Shown here one piece after another: positions 43,959 through 55,290 of a stretch of 64,000 bases of DNA; positions within the stretch are counted from its first letter, which is position 1, and each line of letters begins with the position of its first letter. The DNA comes from Guadua angustifolia. Its lineage: Eukaryota > Streptophyta > Magnoliopsida > Poales > Poaceae. Location of the stretch: contig CM070501.1 in the NCBI GenBank assembly GCA_036346375.1, positions 31,764,539 to 31,828,538 on the forward strand, written 5' to 3'. A program made the position numbers and the translations under genes. The notes under the pieces were generated by a model. The model searched no databases, was not told the DNA's origin, and saw only the letters and a list, made by a program, of their open reading frames with translations.

Positions 43959-45094
43959 GCCCAGATTTGGCCCCTATTGATGGTATGGCATAATATTTTT
44001 AAAGTTTTTTTTCTCCAGTTTCCTCATCTGTAAGCTCTTATAGATTTGAAGTTGTTCATCTATGTTGCCATGTTTTGCAGAACCTTCATATCCAGATTCC
44101 GGATCTCCTTGGCTTCACTTCTCAAAGCTTTCGCTGCTCTTCCGCAGCCTCAGGGAATTGCGCCCTCTGCTAGGGATGGCAACGGGTACATACCCGTCGG
44201 GTATCGGCCACCCATACCCGTACCCATCAGATGAAAAATCACCCGTTAATTTACCCGTACCCGACCACGGGTAGAACTTCTTCCCCATACCCATACCCGC
44301 CGGGTCCTTTTCACCCGCCGGGTCACCCATACCCGTTAATTTAGTGAACACAATTTTAGCCAATAGCTCTTCACCTGACGTTGATGAGTAAAGAAAGTAA
44401 AATCAGAATGTAAGTAATGTTGCATCGGCCTATAATACTGCTCGGCAATGAAATTGGGTATCCAGAATGTTGAGGAAAAAAAATGTTGCGGAAGACCATG
44501 ATATTTAGAATTAACCTAGCTTCAACAGCTTCAAGAATCAAAGAATATCAATAATAGTTACCCAGGATTTTTTTAGGACAGGAGCTTCAAAAACTTCAAG
44601 AACACTTTATTGATGATCCCAGGATTGGAGACAATCTCTACTGAATTGGAGATTTGGATTTTGGACTTTTGGAGTCTAGTTTTCTGAGGCGGAATTGGAG
44701 ATTTGGACTTTGGAGTCTAGTCGTCACTCGTCAACTGGGCCTGGGCTTAGGCCGCTCCCACTTAACGGGTAAATGGGTAAACGGGTACGGGTGGAAGTAC
44801 CCCGTACCCGTACCCGTCATACCCGATGGGTACGGGTTTTCTCCCATTAACGTACCCACGGGTTTGATTATTGGACCATATTTGCACCCTAATAGAGTAA
44901 ATACCCATCGGGTATCGGGTTTCGGGTACCCATTGCCATCCCTACCCTCTGCACTACCAAGCAGGCACTACCCATCTTGCAACAAAATGTTGCTTATGAT
45001 TTTATCCCTATTTCTCCATTTTATTTATTCCAGACTTCTATCAGTTCAGCAAAATAATAAGAGGTCCAATTTGAGGTCATCTCCATTGATATAA
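43959..45094 (+). other. Exon-like segment interrupted by a small hAT element
   Basis: After ttttgcag at 44080 an open stretch encodes TFISRFRISLASLLKAFAAL then PQPQGIAPS, where the hAT element enters at 44171. On its far side the same frame continues ALPSRHYPSCNKMLLMI and stays open to 45094. Removing the element and one target copy would rejoin the frame. Whether this belongs to the gene in copy B is unknown. Confidence 0.35.
44171..44944. mobile_element. Non-autonomous hAT element, 774 bp, TSD CCCTCTGC
   Basis: Starts tagggatggcaacgggtac and ends gtacccattgccatcccta: inverted ends of 19 bases with one mismatch. It is flanked by identical 8-bp duplications CCCTCTGC at 44163-44170 and 44945-44952. 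The internal sequence is non-coding and rich in gggtacccg and acccgt words that allow strong foldback. Eight-bp duplications and TAGGGATG-type ends are diagnostic of the hAT superfamily. Confidence 0.95.
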
Positions 45095-46098
45095 AGTATC
45101 ACATTATTGTTTCTTCTTGCTGGATTGTTAGTTCAGTTTTGAGTTTGGAACTAGATTGTATTATTTCAGTTAGGATTTATGCAGCCATAGCAGAAATGCA
45201 CACGAGTTAGACCTAGGCAGCTGATAGGTTGATCCTTGCTCCTGTTCCCCTTCGTGCCAAGCTTTTGTCCCTCTTCTTTCACTTTCCCTTCACTGCTTTT
45301 TTTCTTTTAGTTCTAAATAAAAATGCTTTGCTCTTTTGTTTAGAACTCTGTTATTTCCAATGATAAAAGCACTCTATTATTGCATATCAGGACTCACAAA
45401 TCATACGCCTCCTCGCCATGGCTCAGTGCTGCCTCCACCAACCTAAACCATAAGGTTTGCATCAAGAAGCTATGACATAAGGTTCTGTGTTTGGAGCTTA
45501 TTATAATCTGTTTTCTATTTTGTAGTTGTGATCTGCATTATGTGACAATGATGGACAAAGCCCATGTGAGCATCTCTTCTTGCGATTATTTTGTCTATAG
45601 TTTCTGCCAATGTTTATTTATAGGCCATATATAACAAGTTTGGGGTTTGTGTCCATATATTTTGTCAGTTCAATTTTCACGCGATCGTCATGATTTTAGT
45701 TTATCCCTCTCACACGTGCTGAGGATTCGACGATCTTAATAATTGAGAAAACAAAACTAAAAAGGATCTACTTTCAGTTTTGCTTAGACCAAATAATTCA
45801 GAAGGACACTTACTTCTTAAAACCACTAAATTTGTATTATATATGTTCTAATTGCTAGATTGGATTTGGAAAATAATGTTGGATGCAACTATTTTGACAG
45901 CCATCAAGTACGTGCGTCCAATGGGCCAAGTGGGTTTTCTTCATTGTTGTGTAAAGCCCTGAGCATGCTAGGCTTCTACTGTTTGCCACACCTTTGCATC
46001 TGATTTTGTTGTGCAATGCCTTTAGCAAACACTTTGTTATTCTAGGTTACATGGAGATGACAGATGCAAGGAGGCAAAATTTCGTTGCTTTCGCATGT
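45095..46098. other. AT-rich DNA with one exon-like segment
   Basis: A 68-base segment between tatcag (about 45389) and ataag/gtttgc (about 45456) is open, but no family is recognised. The remainder looks intronic or intergenic. Confidence 0.3.
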
Positions 46099-46339
46099 CC
46101 ACAAGGGAGTTGCTCACCTGCTCCTAGCCTCCTACCAAATGCCTCATGCTGCTTGTGGTGAGTTGTATTTGCAATAGAATTTTACCAATTCACCATGCTT
46201 CATTGTTTTCTCGAGTTGTATTTGCAATAGAATTTTACCAATTCACCATTGCTTCATTGTTTTCTCGAGTTTTTTTTAAAGTTATGGTGTTTTTTTTTCG
46301 AAAAAGAAAGTATTGGATATGTTTAAATTTATATGTTCT
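46099..46339 (+). repeat. Local direct repeat, copy 1, with an internal 53-base tandem duplication
   Basis: ccacaagggagttgctcacc through atatgttct, repeated at 46757-46944. Within this copy gagttgtatttgcaatagaa (46160) recurs at 46213, a 53-base duplication absent from copy 2. Confidence 0.88.
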
Positions 46340-46729
46340 TTCTCTGTTTGATTTTTGAAATATAATACAACAAATTAAGTTCAGTACTTACTGCATTGAT
46401 AGATTTTATTGAGCAAACAAAGAAAGTTGACATTTTTTGAAAATTTTATATAATGGTACTGAGGAAATTATTAATCTGTCATAAAAATTTTAGATGATGA
46501 TTACACTCGAGAAAAATTATAAAAATATAACAAGTTTACTGTCCCAATTATGTCCATTCTGTTTTTGATTTTTTAAAGATAACAAATGATGTTAAATTAT
46601 TTTGAATTTTTTTTTATGATCCAAAACTACTAGTGATGGTATCATAAATTTCTCATATCATTATCAAATTTGTAAATTTTTTTAAAAATCTGACAGTGTT
46701 TCTAACCAAATTTTAAAAAATCTCAAAAA
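46340..46729. other. AT-rich interval between the direct repeats
   Basis: Strongly AT-rich, non-coding. It begins tttctctgtttg and ends in atctcaaaaaa. It looks like inserted DNA, but no inverted ends were seen. Confidence 0.4.
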
Positions 46730-46944
46730 AGAGAGTTGCTCACCTGCTCCTAGCCTCCACAAGGGAGTTGCTCACCTGCTCCTAGCCTCCTACCAAATGC
46801 CTCATGCTGCTTGTGGTGAGTTGTATTTGCAATAGAATTTTACCAATTCACCATTGCTTCATTGTTTTCTCGAGTTTTTTTTTAAAGCTATGGTGTTTTT
46901 TTTCTAAAAAGAAAGTATTGAATATGTTTAAATTTATATGTTCT
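46730..46944 (+). repeat. Local direct repeat, copy 2, preceded by a 28-base extra piece
   Basis: 46757-46944 matches 46099-46339 minus its tandem duplication. The preceding 28 bases (gagttgctcacctgctcctagc...) repeat the start once more. Confidence 0.88.
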
Positions 46945-48030
46945 GATGCCCACAAATGGATAGGAGTAAATTTGGCCGATTGCTTTCAGGAATATGCAGG
47001 AGCTATTCACTACGGTACTTTCTTTTATGCACGTTACCGGACTGCAGGTGCATTGGCTGTATGATGAATGGTTCAATTGTAAAAGAGGCCTTTCGCTTTC
47101 ATTGGCCATCCAACAAGTAAATCTTGACTACAAGTCTACAAGGTTCTCTAAATTACTTTTAGGTTGGACTTTTATTCTTGGAATCTAGGTGGTTGTCACA
47201 ATATACCTAATACTCAAGAATTTCAATTTTATTTTGGGTTTTGATAAACATCACCTGGATGTTTTGTTGTTAAAAATCATCCAAATCTTGGAACGTTGGA
47301 TCTTCTCCGAGATTGGTGTGATTGATGAAACGGGGATATCACGACAGAAGAACAGACCAAAACGAGGCCAACCTGAATTGCATATTGTGATATCAGTCAT
47401 TGATTTAACAGAGATGCCTTCTTTTATTTTAGTGTTATACGCATGTCTCTATAAACCTATTATGTGTTGTGGTTGTTCCTGCTAGTGAAGTACCACATGT
47501 GTCCTTACTAGGTGCCGGGGAAATACTGCTGAAGAAGTGGCTCTAGCGAGCTTGACCGCTGACGCCGCGAGGGCGGCGTTTTGGAACGAGAAAAAGCAGC
47601 GCGGTCTGTTCTGGACGAGGGTTTTTGACATATTACAGTAAGGCACAGTGCGCGTCGATCGTCGTCAACGACGGGGACACGAGCCACATCCGTAACTCCG
47701 TAAGCATGTAGAATTACTGGTTCCCTAATAGCGATGCCGAGGACGAACTGAGCAAAGTAACCGGGCAGTGGCCACCGTGATCTACAAGCTGTTGACGATA
47801 TGTGGTCGTTTGTTCACTTCTGGTCAAGCCCAATCGGGGGAGTTGGCACCTTCGGGCCACTGCAGTAGTACTGCAGACTATGTGACCTGTATATCTGCAT
47901 CTGCATTCAGGAAAGAACTTAGGATTAGAAGCTGCAACGAGAGATGTAAAGAACGCGAGCCCTTTTTCGATCGGTGTCGCTGTTGGTGGCCACAAAGTCG
48001 TGCACAGTTGTTTCGTCTTGTCTGAATTCT
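46945..48030 (+). other. Exon-like segments of unknown gene
   Basis: Between ctttcag (46990) and gtgcat (47048) an open segment encodes MQELFTTVLSFMHVTGLQ. Beyond, VHWLYDEWFNCKRGLSLSLA continues in the same frame. At 47530-47640 a GC-richer stretch encodes EEVALASLTADAARAAFW then NEKKQRGLFWTR before a stop. At 47768-48025 another 85-codon frame is open. None matches a family I know. The change to codon-like GC content suggests former coding sequence. Confidence 0.3.
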
Positions 48031-48133
48031 GCTACAGAGGTTGATGCATGTCTTTTTGGATCTTGCTAGGTGAAAGTATCTGGTAAGCACTTTTTCCAGG
48101 TGTGCTGTGGAAGTAGAACACCCCCACCCCCAC

Positions 48134-48152
48134 CACACACACACACACACAC
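48134..48152. repeat. (CA)n microsatellite
   Basis: About nine uninterrupted ca units preceded by C-rich cccccacccccac. Confidence 0.9.
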
Positions 48153-48159
48153 GGATACT

Positions 48160-48470
48160 TTTCTAAAAATCTCAATATTCTTTTTCTCTACTAGTGAAAC
48201 ATTTTTTTTCCTACACGTAAAACATTTTCTTTTGATAACAGTAGAAACGTCGATTCGGATCACTACAACATTTTTTTCCTACATGTGAAATTTTTTTCCT
48301 ATGTATGAAACATTTTCTTCGATAACAGTAGAAATGTGCACGCGAAAAAAAAGTTGCACACGTTGAAAAAAATATTGCAGACATTGGAAAAAATGTTACA
48401 CCAAACATCCGATGCAACATGCTAAGATCGGAAGTCCGGATGCTAGTAATCGCCAACAAAGAAACATGAG
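48160..48470. repeat. Dispersed-repeat-like DNA with tcctac(a/g)tgaaacattttc words
   Basis: Contains at least three copies of (c)cta(c/t)(a/g)(c/t)gtgaaa/taaaacattttctt and two of cgataacagtagaaa, then aaatgttacaccaaacatcc and gatgcaacatg. This style is common in grass genomes. No termini are defined. Confidence 0.5.
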
Positions 48471-49156
48471 AAAAACTACAATATATTACGGAATAGCTAC
48501 ATGATCTATAATATATCACTCATTGCAAGACTGACATGTCAGTAAGACATTAGAGGCATATTGTAGGCATAAAAAGTTATTCAGTGATATGCAAGTAATT
48601 GCCCCAAAAATACAATATACCAATAAATAAATTTTATCACTCTAAATACTTTTTAATACAAAATAATATACCAACAAAGAAATTTTATCTTAAGAAAATC
48701 TCTAACAAAAAACCATAAAAAATGAAGCAGCTCTAGGTACATGGTGAAACTAATAGCACAGAGGCACGATATGATCAAACACAAAGATGGAGCCGATGAC
48801 ATGGGTTGAACAGACCGATCTCGACGATACGACTTGACGTGCTGGTGGTAATATAATTTTTTAATCCTTAACAAAACACGGGATTCAGTAGTCATGTAAA
48901 AGTACCGTTTGCACCTTTCCGTTTGGATAGTGATTATCGTGGTGCGAGTCCTCTGCAGCTGTTTGATCCACCTCGTGCCACTGAGATTAACCTAGCTATG
49001 CTTAGGCTGCAAAAGGATTTTTCATTTTTTATAAGGACGTGACATGACAATATCATTAAATTACTCTTAAATTTTTATACTCAAGTACCTCGATCGATGC
49101 ATTTTTTACCGCATGATCATTCACATCAGCAGCGCGGCGGCGAACACGGCGGTTCC
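48471..49156. other. AT-rich intergenic DNA
   Basis: A small repeat of aatataccaa(t/c)aaa(t/g)aaattttatc occurs at about 48612 and 48665. No gene is seen. Confidence 0.35.
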
Positions 49157-49164
49157 CTGGCGAC

Positions 49165-49797
49165 TAGGGGTGCAAACGGATCGGATACGGACGGATTTCG
49201 CTTATTCTGTATCCTATTCTAAATTTTTTCTCAGATATAGAATCGACCACGGACGGTGCAGAATCTAGAATACTAATATGGATTACTTGATCGCGAATAC
49301 GGAGCGAATATGGTATCGTTCGATCTGATTAGTCTCGATTCACAAATAGTTAGTCGGATAATACGTGAAAGCGAAACCATATATATCGCATATTAAGATC
49401 AATCAACCATACACAAAACTTTACTAGAATCTTAGAGACATATAAGTGTTTTAAATTCAATAATAGTTGCCTTCCCTATATAAAAATAATATGCAGCTAA
49501 GTATAATTCCAATCAACATATGAACTTATATGATGTAGAATGTTTATGTTTATCGGATCTGTTATCGGATATCTATTTCACTCATTTACACTGATATTTT
49601 TCGGATATCTCGGATATGCGGGTATGGATCGGATACGGATCGGATACTTCTCTTCCCATATCTTACCCCATATTTTTTTCGGATAGGCAGATTCGAATCC
49701 GGATATAACCGGATATCATTTTTTCGGATTCAAATCGGATTTTAAACGAATTCGGTCTCAAATCGGTCGGGAATTATCCACTCCGTTTGCACCCCTA
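49165..49797. mobile_element. Non-autonomous hAT element, 633 bp
   Basis: Begins taggggtgcaaacgga and ends tccgtttgcaccccta, perfect 16-base inverted ends. Flanks are CTGGCGAC (49157-49164) and CTGACGAC (49798-49805), an 8-bp duplication with one mismatch, as for an older insertion. The interior is rich in cggatatc/cggata words, non-coding. It is a different family from the hAT element at 44171. Confidence 0.92.
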
Positions 49798-49805
49798 CTG
49801 ACGAC

Positions 49806-50410
49806 AGAAGTAGACTGCCGTCGCGGAGGCCATGCGCCCGACCACCGATGCATGTGAATGGAAGGGGTAGGTAGGTTTGGAGCGCGAGGAAACGAGGCCG
49901 GATGCCAGCGTTCAAACTGCGCGCTTTACGAGGCACCGGACCAGCGATGCTGAAGGTGTGCAGGTGAAGCCACGTGGCGTGGGTGGCCTGTGCGTGTCCC
50001 ACGAGGCAGCCGATCACGCCTCGCGCGCAACGGTGCGTGCGGCTGGATATATACCTCGTTGCATAATCCCTCGCTTACGATATTTTGTTTCTAAGTATAC
50101 ATTATTTTATAATTTCGTGATAGCTTTTAACTTTTTTTTTACATAAGTGGGCTAACGAAGGAGGAAGATTTAGTCATTTCTATGAGTAATTTAAAGTATA
50201 AAATCTTAAGACGTTGTCTATTCATAAACGGATATAGTATATTCTCAACGCGTCTAGGAGATGAAGCGCCAATGTGGCCGCACTGGTGACCAAAGAATCT
50301 ACAGTGTGTACTCTGTTATACTAGTTTTGAAGGAAGAACAGAAGCACAAGGACATAGATTGAAACTCTACCTCTATTCATACTATGGTCGCATATATTAG
50401 TTAGATCGTA
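49806..50410. other. Intergenic DNA
   Basis: GC-rich at first, then AT-rich. No domain, RNA gene or terminal repeats were recognised. Confidence 0.35.
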
Positions 50411-51125
50411 TTGTATTCAATTCATGCTCATGCATGTTCATCCGTTCTCACAACACGCGGCATTGCGGCCCGTATCATATTGGCATCTACCAGTAGGCGG
50501 AACTTGCACACGAACGACCCTCTCCCTTTGCTGGCCACCTCCCTCTCCCTCCACCGCTGGCTCCCCCGCCTCCCTCTCCGCTGGACGCCTCCCTCTCCCT
50601 CTCCATCTCTTCGCCCCTGGCCTACACCTTCGTCGGCCGCATCCCCCTCCTCGGCCTTACCCTCCTTCTCCAACTCCAGCCTCCCCCTCCACCACCGATT
50701 GTGTCCCCCCGCCTCTCCGCCTCCAGCTGTTTCTCCCTCCTTCTCCCTTCAAGCGTGGGCGCGCTGCCGTGGGAGTGGGCGTGGCGAGCACATGTTGGCG
50801 TGTGTATGGTCGTAAGCACGGGCGAGCTCGCGGGCGCAGGCCGTGCTCTGCCCTGGGTCCTACTGTCAGCCGCATGGGCTATGACGTGTATGGCCAACGT
50901 GCCGTGGCACGCTTGCCACTGTGGAGGACCGTGCCCGGCCAAGTACGGCCCAGCTCTGCGTGTCGGGCTGTGCCGCTCAACGCACCTAGTTGGCAGGTCC
51001 GGCAAAACCCAGAAAACGTGTCCGACCGACAAGGCATGGTTATGGACAGGTCGAGCTGGGCCTTAGGCCATGTCGAGCTAGTCCGGCCGCAAAATACTCG
51101 GCCGAGTGCCCACCTCTTGCGATGA
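50411..51125 (+). other. C-rich low-complexity DNA with an uninterrupted 233-codon frame
   Basis: The frame (50424-51125) is Pro/Ser-rich at first because of ctccctctcc repeats, then Arg/Gly-rich. A second frame is open through the same stretch. The part after about 50860 contains repeated gtgcc/gtacggccc words of the kind found in grass MITEs. Without a domain I regard the frame as composition-driven. It could be a leader exon. Confidence 0.3.
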
Positions 51126-51815
51126 CTCGCTAGGTGATCATCTGGTCTTTGTTAGTATCTAATTACGGTGCCTTTCTAGCTAGTTGTTTCTAAACAGGGA
51201 GCTTTTGTAGTGTGAATAGCAGTAGAGTTGTTTTCAGTTTTAAATTGATGTAATGGCATGGTTTTCCTTTCTGGATGCTTGATCAGAGAAACAAAAAATG
51301 AGTTGAAAGGGACGCACCCCGAAATGGGTAGACTACGTGTCAGCGATACCTGATTTCGTGGAGCGCTTGAGCGTCATCTAATCATCTTCAGCCCAACTCC
51401 AGGTGTGCCCTTGCCTGGTAAATCGAGGCCTTAGCCTTGTGCATCTTGGCACTTGGAGAACACTCCCATTAAACAAAAAACTCAGATTCCCCAAGGTTCT
51501 TGATCAGTGTTACTTAAATATCCAGACTCCAGTCTTGTAGGACGATTAGGATTCATTGATTCATATAAGTGGACACTGCCATGAAAGTTTGTTTCTTTGT
51601 TTGGTATGCAGAAAAACTGTCGTAAGGAACATTTGGTGGGACTAAAAACTTGCAAAATGCATCAATGTTAGGCATGCAGGGATGTGGAGTATGTGGTCCA
51701 GTGGGAAGCATAAGAAATTCAAAGCATCGAATTCAGCCCATCACCTCTCAGAGCTTTGTCTACTTTTTTTTCAGAGTAGGATTCCTATTTAGTTAAGAGG
51801 AAGACTAAAGAGGCT
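51126..51815. other. Intergenic DNA
   Basis: No supported feature. Confidence 0.35.
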
Positions 51816-52104
51816 GTGACGTCCCCACCTTACCTGACCAGGCTAGGACCGGTGGAGACACCATAGAGCAGAGTGCGTTAGGATCAGGTTAAAGACGACA
51901 ACACATGCACAGATAGAAATTTCCACCGAATAGTATTCGGGGATTATTCTTAATGTACATATAGTACAGTCTTAAGTCTGGCTACGGTGAGTTCTACACC
52001 GCCCGCCTAATATTACATTATTAGACTAAGAGCCTCCCTCTTGATGATGTTTTTATTCCGCCAAGTCCAAGTCGTCGGATCCCTCATAACCATAATCCTC
52101 CACA
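51816..52104 (+). repeat. LTR-like DNA, left of the solo LTR
   Basis: Opens tgtgacgtccccacc, an LTR-like start, and runs to the solo LTR insertion at 52110. Sequence right of the insertion (53101 on) appears to continue it. It belongs to a long LTR or retrotransposon derivative that could not be named. Confidence 0.4.
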
Positions 52105-52109
52105 GTAGT

Positions 52110-53095
52110 TGTCGGCGTACTTTACGCCAGGGTACCCTCTCCGCCGCAGATAAGTAAGACCACGTGGCAGCCTGGTGGGCTCCTCGCTGGGTGAGCTAGC
52201 GGGTGATCAGGCCTCACTCGCCCGGCGAGGAGCCCACGTGGCGGCCTGGCGAGCTAGCGGGCGATCAGGCCTCACTCGCTAGGCGGGCGGCCCAAGTGGC
52301 GGCTTTGGCGGGCGCGGGCGATCGAGGCCACGCTCACGGGCGTTGACTCCCATGGCGGCTGGCGGCGAGGCGATTAGGCCTGCCACGCCGGGCGTCGGCC
52401 TCGCTGGCGGCCTAGCGAGCAAGTGGGTGCTCGGGCCCTTTCGCCAAACCCGCCGCGGCGCCAAAAGAATGAAGAAAAGGCTTCCTCGAAGTCTTCTTCC
52501 TGACACGCTGTGTCAGGGCCATTGATTGCGAGAAATGCTGCGGTCGACCGACGACGGCCCATCCCTCTGACGCCTCACACCAAACCCGTCACAGGAACAT
52601 CACATCCTGGGTGGACCGGGCGATGCCATACACCGACATTAAATGAGGTTTGGAGGATAAGGCTACAATGATGGGTGTAATAAATGAGTCGTAGTTCAGT
52701 ATGATAAGACTACAGTGATGGGTGTAATAAATGGCTCATAGATCAGTATGATGTCACCTTCCTACCTGTCCGAGCCTGCCCACTCTATAAGGGAGCTCTG
52801 GTGCATGGGGAAGGGATCCGGGAGCCGGACCCAAGGTAGAGAGACTTGGCAAGGAAGAGTCGAAAGACTTAGCGAAAAGAGAGCAAAACGAACTGAGAGA
52901 ACCATTGTAATCGCCTCCACGCTTCATCAACAAAGATCTGGCAGGACGTAGGGCTATTACCCGCGCTGGGGGCCCAAACTTGGGTACGTTGCTGTGTTCC
53001 TTGATCTGTTGATCCCCGGAATCCCTCGCGCGAGAGTCATTAGGGTTTCCAACTGCGAAGACGCCCTCTACCGAACCCTAACCTCCATCCTAGGA
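52110..53095 (+). mobile_element. Solo LTR related to gypsy element 1
   Basis: Begins tgtcggcgtactttacgcc; GTAGT flanks both sides (52105-52109 and 53096-53100). The right end is tagga, not ca, so that end is slightly degenerate. The TATA segment tctataagggagctctggtgcatggg (abridged: TATA at 52784-52790) matches the minus-strand core promoter of gypsy element 1's LTR, which reads tataagggcctccggtgc followed by atggg. The downstream ggctattacccg...tgggta block also matches. About 986 bases, close to the 999-base LTR. No internal region remains, so it arose by LTR-LTR recombination. Confidence 0.72.
52154..52330 (+). repeat. U3 tandem repeats with G-box core in the solo LTR
   Basis: Successive units of about 72 and 58 bases plus a diverged third. 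Each contains cc(c)acgtggc(a/g)gcctgg, gagctagcggg(c/t)gatcagg and cctcactcgc. The third has lost the G-box (ccaagtgg). The plan parallels the U3 repeats of gypsy element 1. Confidence 0.7.
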
Positions 53096-53100
53096 GTAGT

Positions 53101-54600
53101 CACATTAGATTGGCGGGGTCTGTCTGGCGAAATCTGGCAAGCAGACATTAGCATCATCATAGAAATTCACATCATCAAGGAAGTCATCAATTAACTCTTC
53201 AGTGTTGGTGGACTCAATGGGCTCTAAAAACCAACATCGAAAGCAAGGTTGAGTACTCCAGTACTCAGCAAGCCGTGGAAAATTTATGCATGATAATAAT
53301 TATTTACTTTTCCGGCCACCAAGCCGTTACACAAAAGTAGTACTTTACCAAAAGTACCCTTTTACCCATTTGTTAGAAAAGTCAAGTTTTAGCTTTTAAA
53401 TCTACTGAATGCTAAACAGCGTGGGGTTTTACATCCTGTGTTAGAGGAAAACCCACACGACACACTTCCAAACCCGGAAACTAGGAGTGATATCACATTT
53501 GACTCTGATCAGAGGTATACTACTTTACCCATAGCATCACTTGGCTTATTGTCACAGTGTGCTTCCTTAGGCACATTGATAAACCAAGGAAACATAACAT
53601 TTGGCCAACCGTACATTGACCTCTGCCGTACCGCCTCGCCTCACCAAAGGCACGCGGGTCGAGTGTCCTCCCCTGACATCTCGCCCTAGGGTGACTGCCC
53701 TACCCCAGGCGCAGTCACCTTTCTCACCCAGGCAGAGTCAGCTACTTGTTGGTTACTTTGTTCAGCCCGTCCCATACCAGATCTATGGTCAGCACGGTTT
53801 GCGCCGTTTTTGAGGTAAGCACTAGTTGGTTTGTCCTTAAATGATATCCTATGTGGAGGAGTCCTGACATCCACAACAACCCAATCTGGTTGTTCATACC
53901 CTGAACTCTTCCACCCAACAATTACTCCACAACCCCACCAGGGTTATGGTTTTATTACTGGATCTAACTGATCCCAAAAAAATCAGATTTAATTTCTTTT
54001 AGAAAATAATCTTTTGGGTTAAATGCAAGAGTTTCAAACAACCCAAGCCACAAAACAGTTCACAATACATGGTCGAAGGGCGACTTGCCTGGATGTGTGC
54101 TTACAGAGCTGTCCACCGCAAGAAGTGGCTCTAGATGCTCTTTGTTGTTATAGGGGAAATTTCCTAATGAGAACATCAAAATTTTAATATTTACATTTTC
54201 TCAAGTTAGATTAAATTTCCTAATGTGATTTTTTTCCATGATTACGAATTAATCATGTATCTTGAAATTTGTGAAGTTTGATTTATTTATTTTATCTAAT
54301 CATGCTTATTGGAAGTTTAGTTAAATTAAGGAAAAGAAGAAAAACAAGAAATGAATTTTAACTTGTTTTCTACTATTTTACTTAATCTATTTTTCTTATT
54401 ACAGTAAATTTGTTCAGGTAGTATAGTATATATATTATTTTCTTTTATATTTTCATTTATTCATCAACTATTGTCTTTTATCCACCGGATATTTATTTAC
54501 TTATCATTTTACTGACTTCTATATATTTGGTCTGATTATTTGACTATTTATTATTATTATTATTTTACCTTAAATATATTTTTCCTGCCCTGGCATTAAA
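53101..54600 (+). repeat. LTR-like DNA, right of the solo LTR
   Basis: Contains ttgagtactccagtactcag, then a region with ccgccaccaag-like words, C-rich calls and an AT-rich tail (54150-54600, with an att run near 54548). These features suggest the U3 of a long grass gypsy LTR. No frame longer than 83 codons and no domain. Confidence 0.4.
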
Positions 54601-55290
54601 ATCGACCCATCGGGCCCGGCCGACCCCCCCTTAACCCTAACCTAAACTACTGCATCGCAACTTCTCTCTCTCTTTTTCTTCATTTCACTCCCTGCCGCCG
54701 CTCCTTCTTCCTCTCTCTCCCTTTCTCGCCTTCAACGCCCGCCCCCTCCCCTCTATGCGCGCCGCCACCTCCTGGCCTCCCAGCAAGCACCGCCACCCTC
54801 TCGACCGATCTCCGTCCCTCCCCCAGCTTCCGCTCCCCTGCGCTCACCGCCGCCTCCCTCTTTCTCCTGCACCGAGCCCGAGGCTTCCTCCCAGCAGCAG
54901 ACCAGCTGAACCTCTCGGCCTCAAGCCACCACTCTTGGACCTTGCCAATCTGGCGATCCGAGCTCCCGCTCCACCACCAGCCATGACTCCTCTCTCCACA
55001 AGCTAAGTACCGAAATCCCTCTCACTATTCTTGCGATCTCAGCTCACCTCTTCCTCCCTTACTTATAATTATTTATTTGTTTATTTTTTTATTAGGCCAC
55101 CCCCATCGGTTGAAACCGGGCCCGAACCCCGGTGCCGACGTGCTCCTGACCCCCTCGGATGGCCCTGCACCACAGCGCCGCTAGCCATTTCACCACCACC
55201 CTCGGGCCGAAGAGGGCACCGACGGCCGATTCTACTTCAACTATCGCTCGGCTACGGCTTAACTTCATACCCCTCTCCCCTTTAAGCTAA
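54601..55290 (+). other. Leader-like GC-rich DNA with exon-intron appearance
   Basis: Pyrimidine-rich ctctctctctctttttcttc (54660-54690), then C-rich sequence with an open frame from ATG 54755 (83 codons) ending at caagctaagtacc (donor-like aagtac at about 55004). After an intron-like AT stretch and acceptor attag at about 55096, a second C-rich stretch ends similarly (ttaagctaagtac, about 55290). The paired ctaagta endings suggest a repeated leader structure, as in transcribed parts of long grass LTRs. No protein family. Confidence 0.4.

Noticed and set aside
48261..48290. cactacaacatttttttcc as a possible CACTA terminus
   Set aside because: It lies inside a dispersed repeat with tcctacatgaaacatttt words, has no subterminal repeats beside it and no transposase nearby.
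50424..51125. 233-codon frame as a protein-coding gene
   Set aside because: Pro/Ser-rich low complexity from ctccctctcc repeats, a second overlapping open frame, and no domain.
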